DNA of 32,743 bases from Cupriavidus basilensis (GCF_029335485.1 NZ_JARJLM010000273.1:1-32743), one strand, 5' to 3'. Counted from the stretch's first letter, positions 11,163-21,650 are shown. Numbers and translations: made by a program. The notes: generated from the letters alone by a model not told the origin.

Positions 11163-11936
11163 TCAGCCGAGCAGCTTGACGCGCGCGATCATCTCGGCAC
11201 CGAAGTCGAGGTAGGCCTTGGCCCCCTTGGATGACGGATCGAAGGCAACGCCGGGCACGCCATAGGACGGCGCTTCCGCCAGGCGCACATTGCGGGGGAT
11301 CACGGTCTTGAACACCTTGTCGCCAAAATGCGACTCAAGCTGGGCCGAGACCTGTTGCTGCAATGTCACACGTGGATCGAACATCACACGCAACAAGCCT
11401 ATCACTTTCAGGTCACGATTGAGATTGGCATGCACCTGCTTGATGGTATTGACGAGATCGGACAACCCTTCCAGTGCGAAGTACTCGCATTGCATCGGCA
11501 CGATCACGCCGTTGGCCGCGCACAGGCCATTGAGGGTCAGCAGCGACAGCGACGGCGGGCAGTCGATCAGCACGAAGTCGTACTCGGCATCGACCTCGGC
11601 AATCGCGTTCTTGAGGCGGCGTTCGCGCTGGTCCAGTTCCACCAGTTCCACTTCGGCACCGGCCAGCTCGCGGTTGGCGGGCAGCACATCGTATTTGCCG
11701 GATTCGGAATGCTGGCGCGCCTGGGCAATCGAGGACAAGCCGACCAGCACCTGGTAGACACTGTGTTCAAGCGCCTGCTTGTCGATACCGGAGCCCATCG
11801 AGGCATTGCCCTGCGGATCGAGGTCGATCAGCAACACGCGCTGATCCTGGGCCGCAAGTCCGGCGGCAAGATTCACCGTGGTGGTGGTCTTGCCGACGCC
11901 GCCCTTCTGGTTTGCGATCACGAATACCTTGGCCAT
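11163..11936 (-). CDS. parA: Chromosome partitioning ATPase ParA
   Basis: A 257-residue ParA/Soj-type ATPase that forms nucleoid-bound dimers and, with ParB-parS, moves sister origins apart. The deviant Walker A motif KGGVGKTT is at residues 11-18 with both signature lysines. Switch and Walker B elements follow in LLIDLDPQGNAS and FVLIDCPPSLSLLT. The chromosomal type is supported by the lack of an N-terminal DNA-binding extension. The ATG at 11936 has AGGAG close upstream; the longer frame to 12086 overlaps the rsmG end and is not conserved-looking. Confidence 0.98.
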   Translation of the reverse strand: MAKVFVIANQKGGVGKTTTTVNLAAGLAAQDQRVLLIDLDPQGNASMGSGIDKQALEHSVYQVLVGLSSIAQARQHSESGKYDVLPANRELAGAEVELVELDQRERRLKNAIAEVDAEYDFVLIDCPPSLSLLTLNGLCAANGVIVPMQCEYFALEGLSDLVNTIKQVHANLNRDLKVIGLLRVMFDPRVTLQQQVSAQLESHFGDKVFKTVIPRNVRLAEAPSYGVPGVAFDPSSKGAKAYLDFGAEMIARVKLLG

Positions 11937-12004
11937 AAGCTCCTGCTGCTCCTGCTTGATTTCAACCTGCCGGGGGTGGGCGCCGGCGACAACCACCGGC
12001 CGGG

Positions 12005-12712
12005 TCAGCGGCGCGACAGCACCACCAGGTGACGCTCGGCGTCCAGTTCCGGCACGCTCAGGCGCGGAACCGACTCGACCTGCCATTCGGCCATCAACCC
12101 TGCCGCTTCCATGCGGTCGAGTTCGGGCTGTGGATAAACACCCTTCATCGCGATCAGCTTGCCTTGCGGCGCCAGCAGGTGGCCGGCGAGCGAAACAAAA
12201 TCGCTCAGCTCGGCAAACGCACGCGAGGTGATAACGGCGTAACCCTTTTCATCCTGCAGCTTTTCGACCGGCCCCCAGTGGGCGGCGGCATTGGTCAGTC
12301 CGAGCTGAGCCCGGCACTGCGTCAGGAAAGCTGTTTTCTTTTGAACGATGTCGACCATCAGCACCGACAGGTCAGGACAGGCGATCGCCAACGGCAACCC
12401 GGGCATGCCGCCCCCCGAACCCACGTCGAGCACCCTGCCGCGCGCGCCCTCTTCCACGCCGGCGCTACGTGCGGCCTCGGCCAGTGCGGGCACGGCGGCC
12501 AACGAATCCAGCATGTGGTGGGTCAGCATCTCGTCGGGATGACGGATGGCGGTCAGGTTATAGATCGCGTTCCATTTGCGCAGCAGTGCCAGATAGGCAA
12601 AAAGCTGGTCGATCCGGGCCGCCGGCAGCGCCAGCCCGATGGTGGACAACCCGGCCTCCAGGCGGCGGCGCTGATCGGCATCGTCCACGGCGACGTATCG
12701 TTGATTCCTCAC
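12005..12712 (-). CDS. rsmG: 16S rRNA m7G527 methyltransferase RsmG
   Basis: A 235-residue RsmG (GidB), which methylates N7 of G527 in 16S rRNA using S-adenosylmethionine. Diagnostic segments are the helical N-terminus ending LLRKWNAIYNLTAIR, the SAM-binding loop VLDVGSGGGMPGLPLAI (GSGGG at 98-102), and SRAFAELSDFV with KLIAMKG downstream. The start appears to be a GTG at 12712, directly abutting the mnmG stop codon; GAGG lies about 8 nt upstream. A further in-frame GTG eight codons on is an alternative. Loss of this gene is known in other bacteria to give low-level streptomycin resistance. Confidence 0.96.
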   Translation of the reverse strand: MRNQRYVAVDDADQRRRLEAGLSTIGLALPAARIDQLFAYLALLRKWNAIYNLTAIRHPDEMLTHHMLDSLAAVPALAEAARSAGVEEGARGRVLDVGSGGGMPGLPLAIACPDLSVLMVDIVQKKTAFLTQCRAQLGLTNAAAHWGPVEKLQDEKGYAVITSRAFAELSDFVSLAGHLLAPQGKLIAMKGVYPQPELDRMEAAGLMAEWQVESVPRLSVPELDAERHLVVLSRR

Positions 12713-14650
<1,938 letters not shown>

Positions 14651-14697
14651 GGAGGCACCTCCTCCGGGAGGCTGACGGGAATGAATCGGGATGCCGA

Positions 14698-14703
14698 ATT
14701 ATA
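14698..14703 (-). promoter_or_regulatory. Likely -10 element of the mnmG-rsmG-parAB operon
   Basis: A perfect TATAAT on the minus strand, placed so that transcription would begin near 14691, about 40 nt before the mnmG ATG. I see no good -35 hexamer at 16-18 nt, so an activator or another element may compensate. The parS at 14738-14753 is centred about 55 bp upstream of the predicted start. Confidence 0.5.
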
Positions 14704-14737
14704 ACGGCATTCCTCTGGCCTTCCCTGCGCCACAATA

Positions 14738-14753
14738 CGTTTCACGTGAAACG
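14738..14753. promoter_or_regulatory. parS: parS site upstream of mnmG
   Basis: CGTTTCACGTGAAACG is a perfect palindrome identical to the parS core, differing from consensus only at the two outermost bases. Symmetry extends to 18 bp (14737-14754). It lies in the spacer before mnmG. Confidence 0.88.
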
Positions 14754-14775
14754 TGGCGCATGAAGGACACGGCTG

Positions 14776-14791
14776 TGTTCCACGTGAAACA
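14776..14791. promoter_or_regulatory. parS: parS-like site, one mismatch
   Basis: TGTTCCACGTGAAACA matches the parS consensus except for one base in the left half-site. It lies 38 bp centre-to-centre from the site at 14738 and its right end runs into the A-run of the neighbouring terminator. Confidence 0.85.
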
Positions 14792-14816
14792 AAAAAGCCG
14801 GACCCAAGGGTCCGGC
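14791..14816 (-). terminator. Intrinsic terminator of the amidohydrolase transcript
   Basis: Stem GCCGGACC (14797-14804) with GGTCCGGC (14809-14816), 4-nt loop, followed on the minus strand by six T residues (14791-14796). It lies 32 nt after the amidohydrolase stop and shields mnmG from read-through. Confidence 0.88.
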
Positions 14817-14848
14817 CTTCCTGTGCGTCACGCAAAACCGCAGGAGCG

Positions 14849-15709
14849 CTACGGTCGCCGTTGCTCGCGCAGATAGGCGGCGATGCGTTCAACCAGTCGG
14901 CCAAGATCGCCTCGAAGCTGGTCGAAGCCGGCATTGCGCTCACGCGTCACTTCATCCATATAGAGCGGCCGCCGGATCTCGATCTGCAGGCTGTTGCGCC
15001 GCTCAGCCGGACGGCCAATCTGTGCGATCAGCTGCACGCCCTTGTATGGATCGTTACGCGCTACCGTATATCCCAGCGCGCGCAGCTCCGACGCCACCAG
15101 CCCGACAAAGCCCGCCTCGCAAGTCGAGCCATCCCGATCCCCCAGCACAAAGTCCGCCAGCGGGTGCGGGCTCTGGATCTTGAGCCGCTCGTATGCGTTG
15201 TTCGGCATGGAATGCAGGTTCAGATGCCAGACCGCGCCGAAGCGCCGATAGGTGTCCTCCACCGCTTCCGACAGCGCCCGATGATAGGGCCGGTAGTAGC
15301 GATCGATCCGGCTCCGTACCTCTTGCAGCGAGAGCTTGCGGTCGTAGATCGGGGTCGCCGCATCCATGTTGCGCCAGATCAGCCCATAGCCAAGCCGCGT
15401 CTTCTCGCCCGGTGCCAGCGGCTCGGGCCAGGCGCCGTCCAACAGATCGGGATCGAGATCGTCGAGCGTCCGGTTGGGATCGATGTAGACGCGGGGGAAA
15501 TTCGCCGCAATCAGTGTGCCTCCGACGCGCGGCACCGCATCCCAGAGCGCGTCGATATGGGTATCCTCGCCCGCCCGCAAACGCTGGGTGGGGATGGCCG
15601 CCCGGAAATCCTGCGGGTAATGCGTGCCGCTATGCGGCGAATCACAAACCAGCGGCAAGGACTGCGCCTGCGGCGCGATGTGGACGAAAGGTTCGAAGCT
15701 ATCGCTCAT
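14849..15709 (-). CDS. N-formylglutamate amidohydrolase family protein
   Basis: A 286-residue member of the N-formylglutamate amidohydrolase (HutG-type) family, which releases formate and glutamate at the end of one histidine degradation route. Likely metal and substrate motifs are SPHSG (residues 24-28), GEDTHID (48-53) and HLNLHSMPN (162-170), with a further ERRNSLQIEIRR segment near the C-terminus. The ATG at 15709 gives the normal length; the upstream extension would overlap the receptor gene. It begins 13 nt after the Bug receptor stop, so the two are probably one operon. No other hut genes are present here, so the true substrate may be another N-formyl or N-acyl amino acid. Confidence 0.85.
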   Translation of the reverse strand: MSDSFEPFVHIAPQAQSLPLVCDSPHSGTHYPQDFRAAIPTQRLRAGEDTHIDALWDAVPRVGGTLIAANFPRVYIDPNRTLDDLDPDLLDGAWPEPLAPGEKTRLGYGLIWRNMDAATPIYDRKLSLQEVRSRIDRYYRPYHRALSEAVEDTYRRFGAVWHLNLHSMPNNAYERLKIQSPHPLADFVLGDRDGSTCEAGFVGLVASELRALGYTVARNDPYKGVQLIAQIGRPAERRNSLQIEIRRPLYMDEVTRERNAGFDQLRGDLGRLVERIAAYLREQRRP

Positions 15710-15722
15710 GCTATCGGTCCGC

Positions 15723-16715
15723 TCAATCCAGCTTGATATTGGCAGCCTTGGCCACCCGCGCGTAGCGCGCCATGGCCTGCTGGATCTGCACCTTGAAGCC
15801 ATCCGGCGTGGTCGGCACCAGCGTGCCGCCCGACTCCTCCACCTTGCGCTTGAACTCCGGGTTCAGCATGGCCTTGTGGATGGCGCTGTTGAGTCTGGCG
15901 ACGATGGCCTGCGGCGTGCCAGCCGGTGCGACGATACCAAACCAGCCGCCCTCGCCCATCTCCTTGTAGCCGAGTTCCGCATAGGTCGGCACATTGGGCA
16001 ACAGGGGCGAGCGCGTGGCGCCAAGCACGGCGAGGGCGCGCAGCCGGCCCGATTTCACGTGGGGCAGCGTGGACGACAGGTTGTCGGTGATGGCATTGAC
16101 CTGCCCCGCCACCGCATCGTTGAGCGCCAGGCCCGCCCCCTTGTACGGCACATGCAGCAGATCGAGCTTGGCCAGCATCATGAAATTCTCGATGTTCACG
16201 TGGCCAAGGGAGCCCGCTCCGGGGGAAGCAAAGCTGTACTTGCCGGGATTGGCACGGACCAGTGCGATGAACTCCTGCATGGTCTTGGCCGGCACACTGG
16301 GATGCACCGCGAAGACGCTTGGGATCGCCACCACGTTGGTGACCGGTGCAAAGTCCTTGATCGGATCGTAGTTCAGCTTGGGGTACACGGCCGGGTTGGA
16401 GCCGTGCGTACTGACGGTCGCCATGCCGATGGTGTAGCCATCGGGCGCTGCCCGCGCAACCTGTTCCATACCGAGCGAGCCGCCGGCGCCGCCCTTGTTT
16501 TCCACCACGATGGACTGGCCCAGTTCGCGGCCGGCGAACTCCGCCACCAGGCGTGCCGACAGGTCGGTCGAGCCGCCCGCGGCAAAGGGCACGACCAGGC
16601 GAATCGGCTTGTTCGGATAGTTGGCCTGCGCGAGCGCACTGCCGGCGGTGAGGCTGGCGCACGCCGCCAGGCAGGACAGGACGAAAAGCCGGCGCGGCTG
16701 ACGGGCTCGGATCAT
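15723..16715 (-). CDS. Bug-family periplasmic solute receptor
   Basis: A 330-residue Bug (TctC-like) extracytoplasmic binding protein, a family hugely expanded in Burkholderiales. A signal peptide spans about residues 1-30 (hydrophobic core LFVLSCLAACASLTAGSALA, cleavage at ALA-Q). The mature protein starts with the classic YPNKPIRLVVPFAAGGSTD, then GQSIVVENKGGAGG, APDGYTIGM and the ligand-loop region FASPGAGSLGHVN with PYKGAG. No tctAB-type membrane genes adjoin it, so it is an orphan receptor as in most of the family. AAGGAG lies 8 nt before the ATG. Pairing with an amidohydrolase suggests it senses or captures an acylated amino acid or a related carboxylate, but this is inference. Confidence 0.93.
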   Translation of the reverse strand: MIRARQPRRLFVLSCLAACASLTAGSALAQANYPNKPIRLVVPFAAGGSTDLSARLVAEFAGRELGQSIVVENKGGAGGSLGMEQVARAAPDGYTIGMATVSTHGSNPAVYPKLNYDPIKDFAPVTNVVAIPSVFAVHPSVPAKTMQEFIALVRANPGKYSFASPGAGSLGHVNIENFMMLAKLDLLHVPYKGAGLALNDAVAGQVNAITDNLSSTLPHVKSGRLRALAVLGATRSPLLPNVPTYAELGYKEMGEGGWFGIVAPAGTPQAIVARLNSAIHKAMLNPEFKRKVEESGGTLVPTTPDGFKVQIQQAMARYARVAKAANIKLD

Positions 16716-16763
16716 GAGGTTTTCTCCTTGGCGTTATATCGACGAATGGCCAAGTGTCGGCAG

Positions 16764-16792
16764 TTTACCGGGTCCGCACAAACGACTATATT
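16764..16792 (+). promoter_or_regulatory. Possible promoter of the LysR gene
   Basis: TTTACC (16764-16769) and TATATT (16787-16792) with 17-nt spacing on the plus strand would start transcription near 16799, about 39 nt before the LysR ATG. It lies in the 122-bp divergent spacer where a LysR regulator would be expected to bind. A TGCA-N4-TGCA element overlaps the region just after the -10. Confidence 0.4.
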
Positions 16793-16837
16793 GCACGGTT
16801 GCATTACCAAAGCTCATTCTCGGTCCGCCCAGCTCCC

Positions 16838-17782
16838 ATGCGGCTACGCTCCCCTTCGATGTCCGAGCTCCATGCCTTTGCCGCCGCCGCGCGGCTGGGC
16901 AGCTTTACGCGCGCGGCCGAGGATCTGTGCGTGACCCAGGGTGCGATCAGTCGCGCCATTGCCCGGCTGGAATCGCATTTCGGCCTGCCCCTGCTCCAGC
17001 GCAATGCGCACCGCCTGACGCTTACCGACGCCGGCCGACAGCTGCTGGAGTCCGTGGCGGGGCCGCTGACGGCCATCGAAAATGCCAGTGCCGCCCTGCT
17101 CTCCCGCGACCGCCAGCACCGCCTGACGCTCTCTGCCGTGCCCACACTGGCCAGTGTCTGGCTGATCCCGCGGCTGCCGGATTTCCACCGCCGCCACCCC
17201 GAGATCCGCCTGGATTTCGTACCCTACCGGCGCGATGAAGACTTCTCCGGCCCCGCCCCGGATGCCGCCATCCTGGCCGGCACCGCAGACCGCTGGCCAG
17301 GCCTGCAATGCGATTACGTGATTGGCAGCGAGATGGTGCCAATCTGCCACCCCGATCGCGCCCGGGCACGCCAGCAAGCCGGACGGTGGTCACAGCCCGC
17401 CGAACTGCTGGACGAACCCCTGCTCTACCACACCACCGCGCCTGCCAACTGGCAGCACTGGCTATGGGCCGCAGGCGTACCCAGTGCTGCGCCCGCGCTC
17501 GCCAGCGGCTTCGATCAGGTCTCGATCCTGGTCCAGGCGGTCAAGGCGGACATGGGCGTGGCGGTGCTGCAGCGCTGCCTGGTACGCGAAGAGATCGCCG
17601 CCGGGCGCGTGGCGGCACCGTTCGATCTGCCAATCCGGCTGACCCGGGGTTACTTCCTGTGCGCGCCACGAGAGCGGCGGGACCATCCGGCGTTTGCCCG
17701 GTTTCGGGCATGGCTGCTGGAAACGGCGGCCCAGGATCCGGATGTGCTGGGCGTCAACCCAGATAATTCACAGAATGAATAA
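16838..17782 (+). CDS. LysR-family transcriptional regulator
   Basis: A 314-residue LysR-type regulator, the only supported plus-strand protein gene in the window. The winged helix-turn-helix covers about residues 8-67 (ELHAFAAAARLGSFTRAAEDL, then CVTQGAISRAIARLE and PLLQRNAHRLTLTDAGRQLL). The effector-binding domain begins near residue 97 with RLTLSAVPTLASVWLIPRLP. It resembles the GcvA-like branch in the recognition helix and this strand. I chose the ATG at 16838 for normal length; an ATG seven codons later is possible and neither has a good ribosome site. It is divergent from the Bug receptor and amidohydrolase genes, so it very likely controls them. Confidence 0.93.
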   Translation: MRLRSPSMSELHAFAAAARLGSFTRAAEDLCVTQGAISRAIARLESHFGLPLLQRNAHRLTLTDAGRQLLESVAGPLTAIENASAALLSRDRQHRLTLSAVPTLASVWLIPRLPDFHRRHPEIRLDFVPYRRDEDFSGPAPDAAILAGTADRWPGLQCDYVIGSEMVPICHPDRARARQQAGRWSQPAELLDEPLLYHTTAPANWQHWLWAAGVPSAAPALASGFDQVSILVQAVKADMGVAVLQRCLVREEIAAGRVAAPFDLPIRLTRGYFLCAPRERRDHPAFARFRAWLLETAAQDPDVLGVNPDNSQNE

Positions 17783-18045
17783 TCAAAAACAAAATTAGAC
17801 GACTTACGTTTATTTAACGCATGATTTTTTGGCGCTACGGCACATACATTCTCATAAAGAATATATTTACAAAATATGTGCACGCCTAAATTCTTGCCGA
17901 GAATTTTTAGCGTACCTATCGCTGCGCTGGCAATGGACTTAAAAAGCCAATCGCCTGATGCCTCCCGAAGAATAGGCATCAGAAATAATAATGGCAGGCC
18001 AAAGCCTGCCATTATTTATCCAGTGAATTTCACGCCAGGCGAGCC
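17783..18045. other. AT-rich convergent spacer with dyad symmetries
   Basis: This spacer lies between the convergent LysR gene and livF. By hand count only 29 of the 100 bases at 17781-17880 are G or C, in a strongly GC-rich region. It holds an inverted repeat GCACATA/TATGTGC (17840-17846, 17875-17881) enclosing a smaller hairpin (17848-17862), a stem AAATTCT/AGAATTT (17888-17906), a 7-bp stem GATGCCT/AGGCATC (17957-17980), and the terminator at 17987-18016. No gene is evident. Confidence 0.7.
17987..18016. terminator. Strong stem-loop between LysR gene and livF
   Basis: A perfect 13-bp stem AATAATGGCAGGC/GCCTGCCATTATT with loop CAAA. Its outer A/T-rich pairs supply short T-containing tails on both strands. 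It lies 30 nt after the livF stop and probably ends both convergent transcripts. Confidence 0.75.
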
Positions 18046-18789
18046 TCAAGCCGCCTTCTTCGCCAGCCCCAGGTATGTCTCGATCACCTTGGGGTTCGCC
18101 GCCAGCTCGGCCGCTGGCCCTTCCATCGCCATATCCCCGGTCTCGATCACGTAGCCGTAGTCCGCCACCTGCAGCGCCGCCCGCGCGTTCTGCTCGATCA
18201 GCAGGGTCGCCACGCCTGTCTTGCGCAGGTCGTTGATGATGTGGAAGATCTCCTTCACGATCAGCGGCGCCAGCCCGAGGCTGGGTTCGTCCAGCATCAG
18301 CAATTGCGGCTTGGCCATCAGCGCGCGGCCCACCGCCAGCATCTGGCGCTCACCGCCGGAGAGCGTGCCGGCGTCCTGCTTCGCCCGCTCCTTCAGGCGC
18401 GGAAACAATCCATAGACCACCTCCAGCTGGTCGAGGAAATGCTTCTCGCCAGCGCGCTTGCGGCGGTAGGCGCCAAGCACAAGGTTGTCCGCCACGCTCA
18501 TCGAACCGAACAGCTCGCGTTTTTCCGGCACCAGGCACATGCCGCGCGCCACACGCCCTTCCACCGGCAGGCCCGCCATATCGTGGCCAAGATAGCTGAC
18601 CGCGCCCGAGGACGAACCGCTCACCGGCAGCGCACCCATGATCGCGTTGAGCATGGTCGACTTGCCCGCGCCGTTGGGACCGATCACCGTCACGATCTTG
18701 CCGGCCTCCACTTTCAGGCCAGCGCCGTGCACGGCCTCCACCTTGCCATAGCGCACATGGAGATCTTTCACTTCCAGGATCAGGCTCAT
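18046..18789 (-). CDS. livF: Branched-chain-type ABC transporter ATPase LivF (system 1)
   Basis: A 247-residue LivF-type ATPase of a hydrophobic amino acid (HAAT) importer. Walker A GPNGAGKS is at residues 37-44, the signature LSGGE at 143-147, and Walker B LLMLDEPS at 163-170. The D-loop and H-loop region reads [12 protein letters not shown] and [10 protein letters not shown], typical of LivF. All catalytic residues are intact. AAGGAAA precedes the ATG at 18789. It is the last gene of system 1, 10 nt after the fused livM-livG gene. Confidence 0.95.
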   Translation of the reverse strand: MSLILEVKDLHVRYGKVEAVHGAGLKVEAGKIVTVIGPNGAGKSTMLNAIMGALPVSGSSSGAVSYLGHDMAGLPVEGRVARGMCLVPEKRELFGSMSVADNLVLGAYRRKRAGEKHFLDQLEVVYGLFPRLKERAKQDAGTLSGGERQMLAVGRALMAKPQLLMLDEPSLGLAPLIVKEIFHIINDLRKTGVATLLIEQNARAALQVADYGYVIETGDMAMEGPAAELAANPKVIETYLGLAKKAA

Positions 18790-18799
18790 TGTCTTTTCC

Positions 18800-20587
18800 T
18801 TACTCCACCCCACCGAGATACGCTTCGAGCACCGCCGGATCCTTCTGCACGTCTTCCGGCACGCCTTCGGCGATGCGCGTACCAAATTCCATCACCACCA
18901 GCCGATCGGTCAGGTTCATCACGAAGTCCATGTCGTGCTCGACCAGCAGCACGCTCATGCCTTCGCCCTTGAGCTTGTTCAGCAGTTCGGCCAGCGCCTG
19001 CTTCTCCTTGTAGCGCAGCCCGGCGGCGGGTTCGTCAAGCAACAGCAGCGCGGGGTCGCAGCACAGCGCGCGTGCGATTTCCAGGATGCGTTGCTGGCCC
19101 AGCGCCAGGCTGCCGGCTTCCATATACATGCAGTCGGCCAGGCCCACACGCTCGAGCTGGCGCGCGGCCTCGTGCAGCAGCTTCTCCTCCTCCGCCTTGT
19201 TCATGCGCAGGATCGCGGCGGTCACCCCGCCCTGCGCCGCGAAATCACCGCGCAGGTGCGCGCCGATCGCCACGTTCTCCAGCACCGTCATGGTGGGCAG
19301 CAGATGCACGTGCTGGAAGGTGCGGCCGATGCCGCGCTTGACGATCTCGCGCGACGGCAGGCTGGAGATCACCTCGCCGCGATAACGCACCTCGCCGCGC
19401 GTGACCGGCAGCACACCGGTCACGAGATTGAAGGTGGTGGACTTGCCCGCGCCATTGGGACCGATCAGGCCGATGATCTCGCCTGCCCGTACCTGGAAGC
19501 TGACATCGTTCACCGCCACCAGCCCGCCAAACTCCTTGCGCGCGGCCTGCACATCGAGAATCAGCTCGCCCGCCTGCGGCTTGGCGCGCAGCGGCAGCAA
19601 CTCGGCCTGCGCCGGCGCCATCACGGGCGGGCCGCTTGGGAACAGCTTGCGGATGAACGGCCAGATGCCATCGCGCGCGTATTGCAGCAGCAGTACCATC
19701 AGCACGCCGAACACGATGGTTTCGAAGTTGCCGTTGGCGCCCAGCAACTTGGGCAGCACGCCTTGCAGCACATCCTTCAGGATGGTGAGAATGCCCGCGC
19801 CGAGCACCGCGCCCCACACGTGGCCCACGCCACCGACCACCGCCATGAACAGGTACTCGATGCCGTAGTTCAGGCCGAACGGCGTCGGGTTCACCGCGCG
19901 CTGCAGGTGCGCGTAAAGAAAGCCGGAAATGCAGGCCAGCATTGCCGCCACCACGAAGATCACCACCTTCATCCACGCCGTGTTGACGCCCATCGCCTCC
20001 GCCATGGTGCCGCCGCCCTTGAGCGCGCGGATGGCGCGACCCGGGCGCGAGTTGAGCAGGTTCTGCATGGCGATCACCGCCACCAGCACCACCGCCCAGA
20101 TCAGGTAGAACATCGAGCGGCCCGAGTGCAGTTCCACGCCGGCCAGCGATAGCACCGGGATGCCGTTCAGGCCATCGTACTTGCCGAGGAATTCCAGGTT
20201 GCCGAACAGGAAGAACAGCGACAGCCCCCATGCGATGGTAGCCAGCGGCAGGTAGTGGCCGGACATGCGCATGGTCATCAGGCCGATCACGTAGGCCGAG
20301 GCCATGGTGATGACCAGCCCCACCAGCAGTCCGAGCCACGGCGACAGGCCAAACTGCGTGGAGAGATACGCCGTGCTGTAGGCGCCCAGCCCCACGAATG
20401 CCGCCTGGCCGAACGACGTCATGCCGCCCACGCCGGTGAGCAGCACCAGGCCGATGGCGACGATGCTGTACAGGCCGATATAGTTGCCGAGCGTGATCCA
20501 GAACTCCGGCGTCGGAAGTACGGGCAGCAAGGCCAGCACCACGGCAAACGCCAGCATGAAAATCCGGTTCTTGTGATTGTTGTTCAT
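18800..20587 (-). CDS. Fused LivM permease-LivG ATPase (system 1)
   Basis: A 595-residue natural fusion of two transporter parts. Residues 1-310 are a LivM permease with about eight to ten membrane segments and the family motif [23 protein letters not shown] (from residue 52), plus [20 protein letters not shown], the loop that couples to the ATPase. A proline- and alanine-rich linker (about 319-338) leads into a LivG ATPase: Walker A GPNGAGKS at 376-383, signature [12 protein letters not shown] near 494-505, and Walker B LLLLDEP at 514-520. The frame is continuous with no internal start needed. AAGGGG precedes the ATG at 20587. livH lies 10 nt upstream and livF 10 nt downstream, so the cell would make a transporter with LivH, LivMG and LivF. 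Confidence 0.95.
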   Translation of the reverse strand: MNNNHKNRIFMLAFAVVLALLPVLPTPEFWITLGNYIGLYSIVAIGLVLLTGVGGMTSFGQAAFVGLGAYSTAYLSTQFGLSPWLGLLVGLVITMASAYVIGLMTMRMSGHYLPLATIAWGLSLFFLFGNLEFLGKYDGLNGIPVLSLAGVELHSGRSMFYLIWAVVLVAVIAMQNLLNSRPGRAIRALKGGGTMAEAMGVNTAWMKVVIFVVAAMLACISGFLYAHLQRAVNPTPFGLNYGIEYLFMAVVGGVGHVWGAVLGAGILTILKDVLQGVLPKLLGANGNFETIVFGVLMVLLLQYARDGIWPFIRKLFPSGPPVMAPAQAELLPLRAKPQAGELILDVQAARKEFGGLVAVNDVSFQVRAGEIIGLIGPNGAGKSTTFNLVTGVLPVTRGEVRYRGEVISSLPSREIVKRGIGRTFQHVHLLPTMTVLENVAIGAHLRGDFAAQGGVTAAILRMNKAEEEKLLHEAARQLERVGLADCMYMEAGSLALGQQRILEIARALCCDPALLLLDEPAAGLRYKEKQALAELLNKLKGEGMSVLLVEHDMDFVMNLTDRLVVMEFGTRIAEGVPEDVQKDPAVLEAYLGGVE

Positions 20588-20597
20588 GGCGTGCCCC

Positions 20598-21650
20598 TTA
20601 TTCCTCTTCTTCCACATGCTTGCTGGTGAGCGAGCGCCACAGCAGCACAGGCAGGATCAGGGTGAATACGATCACCTCCTTGAAGGCACTGGCCCAGAAG
20701 GATGAATAGGATTCGAGCAGCCCCACCAGGATGGCGCCCGCGGCTGCCACCGGGTAACTCACCAGGCCGCCCACGATGGCGCCAACGAAACCCTTGAGGC
20801 CGATCAGGAAGCCCGACTCGTAGTAGACCGTGGTCAGCGGCGCGATCAGGATGCCGCATAGCGCGCCCATCGCCGCTGCAAGCGTGAACGACAAGCGCCC
20901 GGCTTGCGTCGTACCGATACCCACCAGGCGCGCGCCAAGGCGATTCACCGCGGTGGCGCGCAGCGCCTTGCCGACAATGGTGCGCTCGAAGTAAAAGTAC
21001 AGCGCCGCGATCAGCAGCGCCGACACGCCGACCACCCACAGGCTCTGTCCCGAAATGGTCAGGCTGCCCACTTCGAAGCGCGCCTCGGAGAACGCCGTGG
21101 TGCGTGACCCCTCGGCACCGAACATCACCAGGCCCAGCCCCACCAGCGCGAAGTGCACGCCGACCGAGACGATCAGCAGCACCAGCGTGCTGGCCTCGGC
21201 CAGCGGCTGGTACGCCAGGCGATACAGCATGGGCCCGAGCGGCACCACGATCAGCAGGGTCAGTGCGATCTGCGCCAGCATCGGCATGGGCTGTGCGCCG
21301 AAGGTTTGCGCCAGCAGATGCACGGCCAGTGGGAAGATCAGGTATTTCCCCGCCAGGATCGTCATTCGTCTGGCGGCGGTGCGGCGCAGCTCTGCGCTGC
21401 GCAGGATGGTGACCGTCTCGTAGATGAAGGTCAGCACGCCCATGGCCAGCAGCAGCCAGCTGCTCTGCGGGGCGTGGCCAGACTGGATCGCCGCCAGGGT
21501 CAGCGCGCCATAGGCGACGAACTCTCCTTGCGGAATGAAGATGACGCGGGTCACCGAGAACACCAGCACCAGGGCCAGCGCGAGCAACGCATAGATGGCG
21601 CCCGAGGTGATCCCGTCCTGCGCCAGGATGGCGGCAATCGAGAGGTCCAT
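20598..21650 (-). CDS. livH: Branched-chain-type ABC permease LivH (system 1)
   Basis: A 350-residue LivH-type inner-membrane permease. The N-terminus has the usual DGITSGAIYALLALALVLVFSVTRVIFIPQGEF pattern, and the C-terminal half carries VGKALRATAVNRLGARLVGI, the cytoplasmic coupling loop, and GLKGFVGAIVGGLVSYPVAAAGA. It is about 50-60 residues longer than the system 2 LivH, mostly because of extra sequence around residues 58-115 that includes a basic stretch RRTAARR. GGGGAG precedes the ATG at 21650. It heads the livH-livMG-livF operon. Confidence 0.93.
   Translation of the reverse strand: MDLSIAAILAQDGITSGAIYALLALALVLVFSVTRVIFIPQGEFVAYGALTLAAIQSGHAPQSSWLLLAMGVLTFIYETVTILRSAELRRTAARRMTILAGKYLIFPLAVHLLAQTFGAQPMPMLAQIALTLLIVVPLGPMLYRLAYQPLAEASTLVLLIVSVGVHFALVGLGLVMFGAEGSRTTAFSEARFEVGSLTISGQSLWVVGVSALLIAALYFYFERTIVGKALRATAVNRLGARLVGIGTTQAGRLSFTLAAAMGALCGILIAPLTTVYYESGFLIGLKGFVGAIVGGLVSYPVAAAGAILVGLLESYSSFWASAFKEVIVFTLILPVLLWRSLTSKHVEEEE

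Noticed and set aside
12129-12137. A perfect DnaA box (TTATCCACA on the minus strand) inside rsmG
   Set aside because: A single 9-mer in a coding region is expected by chance; there is no cluster, AT-rich unwinding region or dnaA gene here, so I do not call an origin.
17650-18012. A 120-codon minus-strand frame through the AT-rich spacer into the LysR gene
   Set aside because: Half of it is antisense to the LysR C-terminus, and it begins inside a terminator stem with no ribosome site.
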